Assembly (NCBI GenBank): GCA_946481035.1
Contig: CAMLNK010000171.1
Span: forward strand, 1 to 7,597
Origin: an uncultured Dyadobacter sp.
GTDB lineage: Bacteria > Bacteroidota > Bacteroidia > Cytophagales > Spirosomataceae
Direction of reading: 5' to 3'
Length of the DNA: 7,597 nucleotides
Position numbers and translations under genes: made by a program. Shown here in pieces: positions 1 to 7,590 of the stretch; the stretch's first letter is position 1, and each line of letters begins with the position of its first letter. The notes below the pieces were generated by a model that was not told where the DNA came from, searched no databases, and saw only the letters and a list, made by a program, of their open reading frames with translations.

Positions 1-1183
1 GCTGCCGGTTACGGCTAAGTCGGGCGTGATTACCAAAGGTGCCGCAAATCATTTGCTGACAAAGATCTACCTCGCCAATCTGGAATATGACAAGGCCATC
101 GAGGCCGCCAATAAGGTCATTAATGGTCCGTATGCATTGATGACCCAACGCTTCGGGGTCGACGCTTCGAAAAACTACCGGAACCTGATCTGGGACTTGC
201 ACCGCGCCAAGAATTTCAGCATAGCGCAAAATACCGAGACGATCCTGGCGGCCATCGACCGCTACGAAGCACCGCCGGCGGCGCGCTCCGCAGGCTTATA
301 CACCATGCGGCTTTACAATTGCCAGTGGTTCCAGCCACAGGTGCTCGACAGCCAGGGCAAGCCGGGCATGGTCGCGAGCGGACCTATGTATGATTCGTTG
401 GGCAGGGGCAATGCCAATATCCGGCTGACGGGCTATTATCAATACGATATTTGGGCGCACAAAGGCAGTACCTGGCGCAATACGCCCGATTTGCGGCGGG
501 CGGATATCAACTGGGTGGATATTCATGAACTGAAATACAACAACCCCGTGTCCGTCGATTTTGGAAAACCCATCAACACCAAATTCCTCGCCGCGCAGGT
601 GGATACGTTCAAGCACGTGTACGCGATGCCGCATTACATTATGTACAACCCGCAGGACGATCCCAAAGCGCAGCCGATGGGCGGCAATGGCGATTGGTAT
701 ATTTTCCGGCTCGCCGAAACCTACCTGCTTCGCGCCGAGGCCTACCTCTGGAAAAACCAGCCCGCATTAGCGGCCGAGGATATCAACCAGGTTCGCCGGC
801 GCGCGCAGGCATTACCCATTACAGCAGGCGAGGTAAATATCGACTTCCTCCTGCACGAGCGTGCGCGGGAGCTTTTTGCCGAAGAACCGCGGCACTCGGA
901 GCTGGTCCGCATTTCCTACATCATGGCCAAAGCCGGACTGAATGGTTATAGCCTCACCAATTTCAGCGAAAAGAACTACTATTTCGACCGGGTGATGCGG
1001 TATAACAACACCTATGAAAAGAAGATCCAGCTCCTGGGCAACACGGCCAATATGGCACCATTCCACGCGCTGTGGCCCATTCCGTCGCTCGTGATTACGG
1101 CGAATACGAAAGGCGTTATCAATCAGAATGTCGGGTATGACGGGGCGAACCGGAATGTGCCGCCGCTGACGAAAATCGAATAG
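1..1183 (+). CDS. SusD/RagB-family nutrient-binding outer-membrane lipoprotein, 3' part (5' end outside window)
   Basis: The reading frame is open from base 2 to the TAG at 1181-1183, giving about 393 residues. A GTG at base 26 is only an internal Val codon, so the gene is 5'-truncated by the window edge and its signal peptide is not visible. Three SusD hallmarks appear in order. A TPR-like helix pair (KGAANHLLTKIYLANLEYDK) lies near bases 38-97. The conserved block WYIFRLAETYLLRAEAYL followed by an asparagine/arginine helix (INQVRRRA) lies around 695-812. A segment ERARELFAEEPRHSELVR lies near 859-912. The C-terminal signature LWPIP...N...INQNVGY (about 1070-1138) is typical of the family. 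SusD proteins sit on the outer surface of the outer membrane as lids on SusC-type TonB-dependent transporters and bind glycans or other nutrients. A susC partner would be expected upstream. The substrate cannot be read from this fragment. The family call is secure. Confidence 0.95.
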   Translation, partial: LPVTAKSGVITKGAANHLLTKIYLANLEYDKAIEAANKVINGPYALMTQRFGVDASKNYRNLIWDLHRAKNFSIAQNTETILAAIDRYEAPPAARSAGLYTMRLYNCQWFQPQVLDSQGKPGMVASGPMYDSLGRGNANIRLTGYYQYDIWAHKGSTWRNTPDLRRADINWVDIHELKYNNPVSVDFGKPINTKFLAAQVDTFKHVYAMPHYIMYNPQDDPKAQPMGGNGDWYIFRLAETYLLRAEAYLWKNQPALAAEDINQVRRRAQALPITAGEVNIDFLLHERARELFAEEPRHSELVRISYIMAKAGLNGYSLTNFSEKNYYFDRVMRYNNTYEKKIQLLGNTANMAPFHALWPIPSLVITANTKGVINQNVGYDGANRNVPPLTKIE

Positions 1184-1206
1184 AAGATGGAATGGTATTG
1201 AAATAC

Positions 1207-1240
1207 AAAACGGCCACCGCAGAACCGCGATGGCCGTTTT
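1207..1240. terminator. Bidirectional intrinsic terminator between convergent genes
   Basis: AAAACGGCCA at 1207-1216 is perfectly complementary to TGGCCGTTTT at 1231-1240. The stem can continue after one mismatch with CGC (1218-1220) pairing to GCG (1227-1229), leaving a six-base loop. The A run on one side and T run on the other give a U-tail in both directions. The hairpin begins 23 bases after the SusD stop codon and ends 21 bases from the stop of the opposing lipoprotein gene, so it is placed almost symmetrically to serve both. Function is inferred from structure and position. Confidence 0.85.
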
Positions 1241-1261
1241 GCTGAAACAACAAGGATTGTA

Positions 1262-1969
1262 TCAGAACAAGACCGGCTTTTTCGAAATGTAGACCGTTCC
1301 GCTCCGGTTGACCTGATCGCAATATTCGAAGTCGGCACCATCACCGCAAAGAGGCGCTGAGCCGGTCACATACAGCCGCGATTTTTCATCAAAATAGACA
1401 CTCTCCAACTGATGCCGCGCGGGTAGCGTGATTTTCCGGCCGCTTTCCGATTTGACCCCGATCGTTTCTAAATAGCCGTCTGTCGTCTGGATCAGGTCGA
1501 TCTGGAACCGGATGCCGTTGCCGGAATAGGCGTAGTTGATCGGCACTTTCCAGGTATCAGTGTCCCACCAGACCGTCGACCGCTCCCAGCTCAGCCCGCG
1601 GTCCATACTGAACCAGGTAGGCTGAATGCCGAAATAATTGTCGAAAACACTGCCGCCATTTCTTCTTCCCTCCATGACGTACAGCGTATCCTGTCTTTGC
1701 GAAAATGCAAACAGGCCCACACGCGCATTGTAATCCCCTTTTTTCCAGGTTTTACCCTTGTCGGTTGTCCGAAATACTTCAAAGCCGGTTGTAATGGTGA
1801 GGGTATCGTCGATATTGCCGTGCACAGCCTTGATTTCACGGTTGTCCGGCGACCTGAGTATGTACCAGTCGGGGTGTTCGAGCATGATCTCTGGTGTTGG
1901 CGCGTCCTTTTCATTGCGACAGCCCAGGAATGCCAGCAGGGAGAGCAGGATTATAAATGTTTTTTTCAT
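1262..1969 (-). CDS. Small Asp-box (BNR-repeat) lipoprotein of unknown function
   Basis: This encodes 235 residues starting at ATG (1967-1969) and ending at TGA (1262-1264). The N-terminus MKKTFIILLSLLAFLGC is a lipoprotein signal peptide with the lipidated Cys expected at residue 17, followed by a charged stretch (RNEKD) and a Pro-rich linker. Two clear Asp-box motifs (S/T-x-D-x-G-x-T/S-W) are present: TTDKGKTW at residues 68-75 and SMDRGLSW at 121-128. These motifs are turns in beta-propellers of sialidase, VPS10 and photosystem-assembly-factor type folds. The chain is too short for a complete six- or seven-bladed propeller of usual size, and I see no sialidase catalytic Arg triad or FRIP motif, so an enzyme call is not justified. 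A Trp-rich stretch lies at about 134-140, and Cys208 and Cys217 could form a disulfide. The protein is probably anchored in the outer membrane. It lies downstream of the efflux operon on the same strand, across a 96-base AT-rich gap. The existence of the gene is well supported; its role is unknown. Confidence 0.85.
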   Translation of the reverse strand: MKKTFIILLSLLAFLGCRNEKDAPTPEIMLEHPDWYILRSPDNREIKAVHGNIDDTLTITTGFEVFRTTDKGKTWKKGDYNARVGLFAFSQRQDTLYVMEGRRNGGSVFDNYFGIQPTWFSMDRGLSWERSTVWWDTDTWKVPINYAYSGNGIRFQIDLIQTTDGYLETIGVKSESGRKITLPARHQLESVYFDEKSRLYVTGSAPLCGDGADFEYCDQVNRSGTVYISKKPVLF

Positions 1970-2065
1970 GGATAACAGCTATACGTAAGTTTTGTATCGG
2001 TTACAATTTAAATACTATACCGTTATCGTGCATGGATGCGTTGTAAATTATTTGTTAAATTTTTG
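1970..2065 (-). promoter_or_regulatory. AT-rich spacer, possible promoter region of the Asp-box lipoprotein gene
   Basis: These 96 bases separate the TolC-like gene stop from the lipoprotein start and are far richer in A and T than the flanking genes. On the minus strand, TAAATTG (around 2004-2010) resembles the Bacteroidota -7 element TAnnTTTG but does not match it fully, and no convincing -33 element was found. No GC-rich hairpin followed by a T run is present, so an intrinsic terminator for the efflux operon is not evident. The promoter role is inferred from composition and position only. Confidence 0.3.
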
Positions 2066-3409
2066 TCATTCTCCGGCCAACCGCTGCAAATCCGATTGTG
2101 CCAGCCGGTAGTTCAACTGCGCCGCGAGCAAATCGGCCTCGGCTTTGGCCAGCAGCGAGCGTGTGTTGAGGATATCCGCTTCGAGGTTCAGGCCGGATGC
2201 CTGCTTGTCGGTTTGCACTTTGAGCTCTTCGGTGCGGTATTTCACGGCTTTTTCGGCCACGGCGATTAATGCGGTTGCTTGTGCCAGCTTCCGGTGTGTC
2301 TTAGAAACATCGTTTTTGACCTGATTTTGCGTATTGATGAGATTCTCGCGCGCCTGCTGGCTCAGGAAATGCCGCTGGCGGATCACCTGCCTGTTAGCGA
2401 CCAGGTCCTGGATGTTCCATTTGAACTGCGCGCCTACGAACGGGTTGTTGTTCGGGAAGAGCAGGTTACCGGTCTGGTAGGAGTAACCGGCCACGAGGCC
2501 AATGTCGGGCAGGTTGCTTTGCTCGGCGGCACGGATGGCTTTTTGGGTTTTGATCTCCGTCAGGCTGGCGATTTTGATATCGTTGTTGGCCGCGGCAGCA
2601 TTTGTTATGTAGCTGTCCAGAGAGCCTGTAGCAGGGCTTGCATTAGCCACGGGCGCTAATGTCACGCTGTCGGCATTAATACCCGTTAGCTGTTTCAAAT
2701 CGGCCATGTAATCTTCGGTTTGAATGCGGAGTTTCAACAGGTTCTGCTCTTCGTCGGCGATATTCGCTTGCAGTCCGGCTTTATTTACATCAATGGTTTT
2801 GCCCGAAAGCAATGCACTTTCCACGTCGTAGAGCCGCATTTGCGCGAGTTTGATCTTCGCATTCGCCTCTTCCTGCTGCTTTTGGGTGATCAGCAAACCA
2901 TAATACAACTTTTCGATCGCCTGCCTGATTTGCAGCGACGCCCTCGATTGCTCGTGCCGTGCGAGTTCCACATCCGTTTTAGCCACTTCGATGCCGGTTT
3001 TGATCTTTCCAAGCTGGGTAATGGGCTGGTAAAGCGTTACGCCTGCATTGAAATTGTGGTGTTTACCCAAAGGAAAAGTTTTCTCTTCATTGGGTAATGC
3101 AATGGTGGTCCCGCCGAGCGGCAATGCACCGAAAGAACCCTGCTGGATCACCAGCTGGCCGAGATTGGCATTGTACTGGTACGACGAGCTCACCGAAGCT
3201 ACCGGGTATCGCTTGATCGCGTCTTCGGCTACTTTGGCTTCCTTTTCGGCTACCTGTAACTTGCGCACATTCAGCAAATGGTTGTTCTGCAATGCCAGCT
3301 CTGTGGCTTGTTCGAGCGTGAGTGGCTGCGCCTGCTGCGCGTAGGAGGGCGCACCTGCGAGAGCAGCCGCGCAAAGTGTGAGTATCGGGAATATCAGCTT
3401 AGTTTTCAT
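2066..3409 (-). CDS. TolC-like outer-membrane efflux channel (OEP family)
   Basis: This encodes 447 residues from ATG at 3407-3409 to TGA at 2066-2068. A longer version from TTG at 3419-3421 (adding MLNT) is possible, but the ATG gives a cleaner signal peptide. A Sec signal peptide (MKTKLIFPILTLCAAALAGA...) has a likely cleavage after SYA at residue 24. Two outer-membrane efflux protein repeats follow, at about residues 30-242 and 265-445. Each has long Ala/Gln/Leu-rich helices, and family signatures occur at LTLEQATELALQNN near the start and LNYRLAQSDLQRLAG at the very end. Length is normal for the family. As a trimer it should form the beta-barrel and alpha-helical duct through which the pump expels substrate. 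The start lies inside the pump gene: ATGAAAACTAA contains the channel's ATG and the pump's TAA, an 11-base overlap that suggests translational coupling. It is the third gene of the efflux operon. Confidence 0.95.
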   Translation of the reverse strand: MKTKLIFPILTLCAAALAGAPSYAQQAQPLTLEQATELALQNNHLLNVRKLQVAEKEAKVAEDAIKRYPVASVSSSYQYNANLGQLVIQQGSFGALPLGGTTIALPNEEKTFPLGKHHNFNAGVTLYQPITQLGKIKTGIEVAKTDVELARHEQSRASLQIRQAIEKLYYGLLITQKQQEEANAKIKLAQMRLYDVESALLSGKTIDVNKAGLQANIADEEQNLLKLRIQTEDYMADLKQLTGINADSVTLAPVANASPATGSLDSYITNAAAANNDIKIASLTEIKTQKAIRAAEQSNLPDIGLVAGYSYQTGNLLFPNNNPFVGAQFKWNIQDLVANRQVIRQRHFLSQQARENLINTQNQVKNDVSKTHRKLAQATALIAVAEKAVKYRTEELKVQTDKQASGLNLEADILNTRSLLAKAEADLLAAQLNYRLAQSDLQRLAGE

Positions 3410-6400
3410 GGTGTTCAGCAACAGGTGTTACCATCAGGTCTTTTTTATCATGCGGCTTGATCATCGCGATGTAGAGCACCGGCACGGTGAGCAGCGCCAT
3501 TACCATCGACCAGATCACGCCGACGGCGATCACGCTCGCGAGCGGACTCCACATCGGCGAACCGGAGAGAATCATCGGCAGCACGCCGATCGCGGCGGCC
3601 ATCGCGGTGAGGAATATCGGGCGCAGGCGGCGCTTACCGGATTCGATGGCGGCTGTGCGGATGTCCATGCCGTGGCCGAGCAGCTCGTTGGTATGGTCCA
3701 CCAGGATGATCGCGTTCCGCACCACGATGCCCGAAAGGCTGATAAGCCCGACAAATGCGGTGAAACCGAAGTTGTTATGCGTGATATAAAGGCCGATTAA
3801 CGCGCCGAACAGGCTGAGCGGGATCGTGAGCATTACCAGCACGGCTTCTTTGAGGCTGCGGAACTGGAAGAGCAGGATGAAGAAGATCAGTACGAGGCTG
3901 ATCGCGAGCACCACCATCATCTGGCTGAACGTCTCGTTCTTGTTGAACTGCTCGCCGCCATATTCGATGCGGTAGCCGGCGGGCAGCGGAATGCCGGCGA
4001 TTTTGTCTTTCACCTCCTTCACCAGGTCGGCTGGGAGCACGTCGCCTTCGGTTTCGCTCAGGATGGTGAGCGTCCGCACGCCGTTGCGGTGCATGATTTT
4101 GCCGGTCTGCCATTGCGGTTTCAGGTCGGCGATCTGGCGGAGCGGCACGTTGGCGTCGGTTACCGGTGAAGCGAGGTAAATGTTTTCCAGGTTGTCGGAC
4201 GACTGGCGGTTGCGGGCGTCGAGGCGGAAAACGATATCGAGCGGGTTATTACCTTCGTACATCGTCGACACCGGAGCGCCGTTGAAGCCCGTATACACCA
4301 TTTGCGAAATGCTGCCGGTGGTGAAACCGAGCTTGTTGGCCTCGTCTTTGAGCTGAATGCTGATGCCGTAATAATCCTCACGGAAATCGGGACGGACCAT
4401 CGCGCTGCCTTTCGCATTTTTGAGAATGTCCTGCACCTGCACACCGATCGCTTTGAGACGGGAAACATCGTCGCCCACTATGCGCACCTCCACAGGCGAC
4501 TTGTAGGGCGAGCCCTGCTGCATGAGTTTTACCTGCGGCGAACCTTCGGGAATCAGCGTGGCTACTTTTCCTTCGAGCTCGTGCGCGAATTCCTCGGCGG
4601 TCTTTTCGTCGGTGGTGTTGATGAGGATCTGGGCGTAGTTGGTAACCGGCACTTCGGGGGAGAAATTATAGTAAAATCTCGGTGCGCTCGTGCCCGTGAA
4701 TGTCGCATAGGAGGTCACGCGCGGGTCGCCTTTCACGAGTTTTTCCGCTTTCAGGATCGCTTCACCGGTTTTATCGAGCTTCGTGCCGGTGGGCATCCAC
4801 AGTTCGACGACAAACTGGTTGCGCTCCGCCGCCGGGAAGAATTTCTGCTTAATTCCCTGATATACAAATAATGACAGCACTACGGTTGCCAGACTGACAC
4901 CGATCGTAATCGCCGAATGCCTGACGCACCATTCGAGCGCGGCATTGTAGCCGTTTTGCATGCGGTCGAGCAGGGTAATGCGTTTCTTTTTGTCTGTTTC
5001 TTCGGCGCTGTGGTCGTGGAGGCCTTTTTTGATGAAGGTATAGCAAAGCAACGGGGTCAGGATCATTGCCACAATGAACGACGCGGCCAGTGCAATCGCC
5101 ACCGTTACCGGCAATGCGTGGATGAACTCGCCTACGGAGCCGGTGAGGATCACCATCGGCATGAATGAGGCGATAATGGTTACGGTGGCTGCCAAAACCG
5201 GGATTACCAGGTCGGTAGCGCTGCGCCACGCGGCTGTCCAGCGGTCGATGCCCTCGTCGAGGAGTTCTACATAGTTATCCGCGATCACGATGGCGTCGTC
5301 CACCACCATACCGAGCACGACGATCAATGCTGCGAGCGATACCTGGTGCAGTTCTATCCCAAATGCATTCAGCAATGCGAATGTGACCGCTATCGTCATC
5401 GGAATGGCCATTGCGGCTACGGCGGCAATGCGGATCGGCAGGAGCAGGATCACCACGATCACAACCGAGAATATGGCCAGGAAAAATTCACGGATGAAGT
5501 GCGTAATGTTTTCGTCTACCAGTTTCGGTTGGTTAACGATCGTCGTCAGCTTCACGTCCGCGGGCAGTAGCTTTTCCACTTCGGCGAGCTTGGCATTCAC
5601 TTCCTCGCCAAACTTCACAATATTGTTCCCTTCCTGCATCTGGATTGCGAGCATCATCGCATTGTTGCCATTCACGGTCGTTTTGCTGGTGGGGTCCGCA
5701 TATTCGCGATTCACTTGCGCAATGTCGCCGAGCCGGATCAGCTCCCCGGTTTTCGACGCACCCACAATCTGGTTCGCGATTTCATTTTCGGTATTGTAAT
5801 ATCCCGACGTGTACAGTGGCGTCTGGCTCGTTGCGGTTTTGATATCTCCTGTCGGTCCAATCACATTCTGCGATTGCAAAACCTGCACTACCGAAGACAG
5901 CTTGACATTATATTGAGACAATTTCTCGGAGCTCGAAGTGACCGTAATCTGCTCTTTTTGCTCGCCAATGCGTTTGATTTTGGAAACCGATTTGACGGTA
6001 CGCAGCACGTCTTCCAGTTTCTGGGTGTAGTCTTTCAGTTGGGCATAAGTGGCCTTGTTGCTTTCAATGCCGATCACCAGTGCCTCGGTATCGCCGAAAT
6101 CGGAGTTCACGATCGGGCCGCGGACGCCTTTGGGAAAATCCACCTGGCGGGCCACCAGCAACTGGTGCCGCAGCTTGCTCCAAAACACATCCGGGTTCTT
6201 CACATTCTCGCCCAGTTCCACATTCACCACCACCATGCCGTCCTGCGATGTGGAGTAGGTTTTGTCCTTGCGGATTTCTTCAAACTGGAAAAGGTATTGT
6301 TCCAGCTTCTTGGTAACCTGGTCCTCCACCTGTGCGGAGTTGGCGCCGGGGAAATAGGCGAGGACGAGGCCCTGCCGGACGGTGATCTTCGGGTCCTCGC

Positions 6401-6503
6401 GCCGGGGCATGTTCAGCAGCGAATAAACGCCCACCGCAAACACCAGCAGCAATACCGATAGGGTCACCTGCGGATATTTCAGGGATGATTTGACAAAGTT
6501 CAT
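3399..6503 (-). CDS. RND efflux pump, inner-membrane permease (AcrB/HAE-type)
   Basis: This encodes 1034 residues, full length for the family, from ATG at 6501-6503 to TAA at 3399-3401. TM1 spans about residues 12-30 and is followed by NMPRREDPKI, a motif of a broad RND branch. The two halves each carry large periplasmic loops (about 32-335 and 555-860) with porter and docking domains, and TM clusters at 336-490 and 861-1015. TM4 holds the proton-relay pair Asp402-Asp403 (GMVVDDAIVIADN), typical of hydrophobe/amphiphile exporters and unlike CzcA-type metal pumps. In TM10 the position of AcrB Lys940 is Arg929 (GIVVRNAIILVD). TM11 keeps the equivalents of AcrB Arg971 and Thr978 as Arg959 and Thr966 (RRLRPIFLT). 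The cytoplasmic linker after TM6 (about 491-515) is charged. The protein should work as a proton-driven trimer with the adjacent adaptor and channel. Substrates cannot be assigned. There are 8 bases between the adaptor stop and this start, with no recognisable Shine-Dalgarno sequence. Confidence 0.96.
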   Translation of the reverse strand: MNFVKSSLKYPQVTLSVLLLVFAVGVYSLLNMPRREDPKITVRQGLVLAYFPGANSAQVEDQVTKKLEQYLFQFEEIRKDKTYSTSQDGMVVVNVELGENVKNPDVFWSKLRHQLLVARQVDFPKGVRGPIVNSDFGDTEALVIGIESNKATYAQLKDYTQKLEDVLRTVKSVSKIKRIGEQKEQITVTSSSEKLSQYNVKLSSVVQVLQSQNVIGPTGDIKTATSQTPLYTSGYYNTENEIANQIVGASKTGELIRLGDIAQVNREYADPTSKTTVNGNNAMMLAIQMQEGNNIVKFGEEVNAKLAEVEKLLPADVKLTTIVNQPKLVDENITHFIREFFLAIFSVVIVVILLLPIRIAAVAAMAIPMTIAVTFALLNAFGIELHQVSLAALIVVLGMVVDDAIVIADNYVELLDEGIDRWTAAWRSATDLVIPVLAATVTIIASFMPMVILTGSVGEFIHALPVTVAIALAASFIVAMILTPLLCYTFIKKGLHDHSAEETDKKKRITLLDRMQNGYNAALEWCVRHSAITIGVSLATVVLSLFVYQGIKQKFFPAAERNQFVVELWMPTGTKLDKTGEAILKAEKLVKGDPRVTSYATFTGTSAPRFYYNFSPEVPVTNYAQILINTTDEKTAEEFAHELEGKVATLIPEGSPQVKLMQQGSPYKSPVEVRIVGDDVSRLKAIGVQVQDILKNAKGSAMVRPDFREDYYGISIQLKDEANKLGFTTGSISQMVYTGFNGAPVSTMYEGNNPLDIVFRLDARNRQSSDNLENIYLASPVTDANVPLRQIADLKPQWQTGKIMHRNGVRTLTILSETEGDVLPADLVKEVKDKIAGIPLPAGYRIEYGGEQFNKNETFSQMMVVLAISLVLIFFILLFQFRSLKEAVLVMLTIPLSLFGALIGLYITHNNFGFTAFVGLISLSGIVVRNAIILVDHTNELLGHGMDIRTAAIESGKRRLRPIFLTAMAAAIGVLPMILSGSPMWSPLASVIAVGVIWSMVMALLTVPVLYIAMIKPHDKKDLMVTPVAEHHEN

Positions 6504-6511
6504 AACGCAGC

Positions 6512-7543
6512 TTATTGGGTGATGGAAATGGCGGTGCCGTCGGTGAGCTTATGTTGTCCGCCGGTTACCACGCGGTCGCTTTCGTTGATCCCGGAGGTGA
6601 TCTCGATCTGGTTGTCGGTGAGCTGGCCGAGGCTGACCTTCCTTTTCAATGCTATTTTACGGTCGGGGTCGGCTACGAACACGTAACTCTGGTTATCGAG
6701 GTCGCGCAGCACGGCTTCGGTAGGGAGTACCAGTGCTTTTTTGGATTGGTTGGATGCCAGTGTTACTTCGGCGATCATGCCGGGGCGGATGAGCAGTTTG
6801 GGATTATTGAGCGCTATTTTAATGGTAAATGCCCGCGAGGCTGCATCCGCCGCGGAGCCTACCTCGATCACCTTTCCGGTAAATGTCTCACTCAACGACG
6901 AAACCAGCACTTTCGCTTCCTGGCCGAGTTTGATATTGTGTAGTTCACTTTCGGGGATATACGCATTCACTTTGACCGTCCGGATATCCGACACCACGAA
7001 CAGCGGCGTGCCTACGCCCACGATCTCGCCGACCTCGGCCATTTTTTTCAGCATTACCCCGCCGATGGGGGCAAAAAGCTTTGTATCCGACAAGTTTTTG
7101 GCATGCAGTTTCTCCTGTGCACGCGCCTGTTGGAGCCCGAAACCGACTTTGGCAAAATCGCTTTCGCTCAGGCTGCGGCGGTCGTGCATGACTTTCAGAC
7201 GGTCGTATTCGTCCTGAACCTGGGCCACCTGCACGTCGGCGATTTCCTTGGCAATGCTGTAATTGCCGGGGTCGAGGCTCGATAGCAGCTGGCCTTGCTT
7301 TACAAGCTGTCCTTCGCTGGCGGCGATGTAATTGATTTTGCCGCCTACCATAAAACCAAGGCGTACCGTTTTGTTGCCTTCGATGTTGCCGCTGACGGAG
7401 ATCTGGTTGTTGGCAGAAATGTTTTGTGCCTGCCGGGTAATGACCGGGAGCGGCTTTTCAACGGATTTGGCCTGGTCGGCGGCTTTGTTACAGCCAGCGA
7501 GCGTAGCCATCGTGAGAATGAGGTAGATAGGATTGCTTTTCAT
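6512..7543 (-). CDS. RND efflux periplasmic adaptor lipoprotein (membrane fusion protein, HlyD/AcrA type)
   Basis: This encodes 343 residues from ATG at 7541-7543 to TAA at 6512-6514. The N-terminus is a lipoprotein signal with a classic lipobox LAGC, lipidated Cys at residue 18. The lipoyl/barrel-sandwich halves lie at about residues 58-92 (GGKINYIAASEGQLVKQGQ) and 155-185 (LFAPIGGVMLKKMAEVGEIV). Between them is a short coiled-coil hairpin at about 95-150. A beta-barrel domain follows at about 187-265 and a membrane-proximal domain at about 265-343. The adaptor bridges the RND pump and the TolC-like channel and is the first of the three efflux genes in transcription order. The frame stays open upstream to the window edge, but no upstream start is visible and this ATG gives a well-formed signal peptide. 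The operon promoter and any regulator gene, often TetR-like in such operons, must lie beyond position 7597 or in the last 54 bases, where I see no consensus promoter. Confidence 0.95.
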   Translation of the reverse strand: MKSNPIYLILTMATLAGCNKAADQAKSVEKPLPVITRQAQNISANNQISVSGNIEGNKTVRLGFMVGGKINYIAASEGQLVKQGQLLSSLDPGNYSIAKEIADVQVAQVQDEYDRLKVMHDRRSLSESDFAKVGFGLQQARAQEKLHAKNLSDTKLFAPIGGVMLKKMAEVGEIVGVGTPLFVVSDIRTVKVNAYIPESELHNIKLGQEAKVLVSSLSETFTGKVIEVGSAADAASRAFTIKIALNNPKLLIRPGMIAEVTLASNQSKKALVLPTEAVLRDLDNQSYVFVADPDRKIALKRKVSLGQLTDNQIEITSGINESDRVVTGGQHKLTDGTAISITQ

Positions 7544-7573
7544 AGCGTGGACGACCGTTAGGTTTAATATCCT

Positions 7574-7590
7574 GGGGCGAAATTGGCCCC
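7574..7590. other. Short GC-rich inverted repeat upstream of the efflux operon
   Basis: GGGGC at 7574-7578 and GCCCC at 7586-7590 are separated by seven bases and can form a five-pair GC stem about 30 bases upstream of the adaptor start. No T run follows on the minus strand, so it is not a canonical terminator of an upstream gene. It could be an operator half-site pair, a 5'-UTR hairpin, or chance. The window ends seven bases further on, which limits interpretation. Confidence 0.3.

Noticed and set aside
1262..1300. Possible C-terminal truncation of the Asp-box lipoprotein, because it ends just after a strand-like segment (GTVYISK) that often precedes another Asp-box
   Set aside because: The other frames after the stop show no continuing D-x-G-x-T-W motif, and the terminator begins within 22 bases, so the end appears natural.
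1960..1966. Seven-base A run directly after the lipoprotein start codon, considered as a phase-variation tract
   Set aside because: The codons simply encode the Lys residues common at the start of signal peptides. The tract is short and nothing else suggests slippage control.
2045..2062. AT-only inverted repeat (AAATT...AATTT) after the channel gene stop, considered as a terminator
   Set aside because: The stem is five A-T pairs with no GC, too weak for an intrinsic terminator, and such repeats are expected by chance in this AT-rich spacer.
2279..3097. Plus-strand open frames opposite the TolC-like gene
   Set aside because: Their translations show no signal peptide or recognisable domain, and the minus-strand frame is a complete OEP protein. 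They are shadows.
5290..6461. Long plus-strand open frames (up to 248 codons) opposite the RND pump gene
   Set aside because: They are antisense to a full-length, clearly conserved pump. Their translations are low-complexity or rich in His, Arg and Phe with no family features, as expected from codon bias on the opposite strand.
3399..6503. Heavy-metal (CzcA-type) assignment for the RND pump
   Set aside because: TM4 carries the paired Asp of hydrophobe/amphiphile exporters, not the D-F-G...D-G...E-N pattern of metal pumps, and the adaptor lacks metal-binding His/Met-rich ends.
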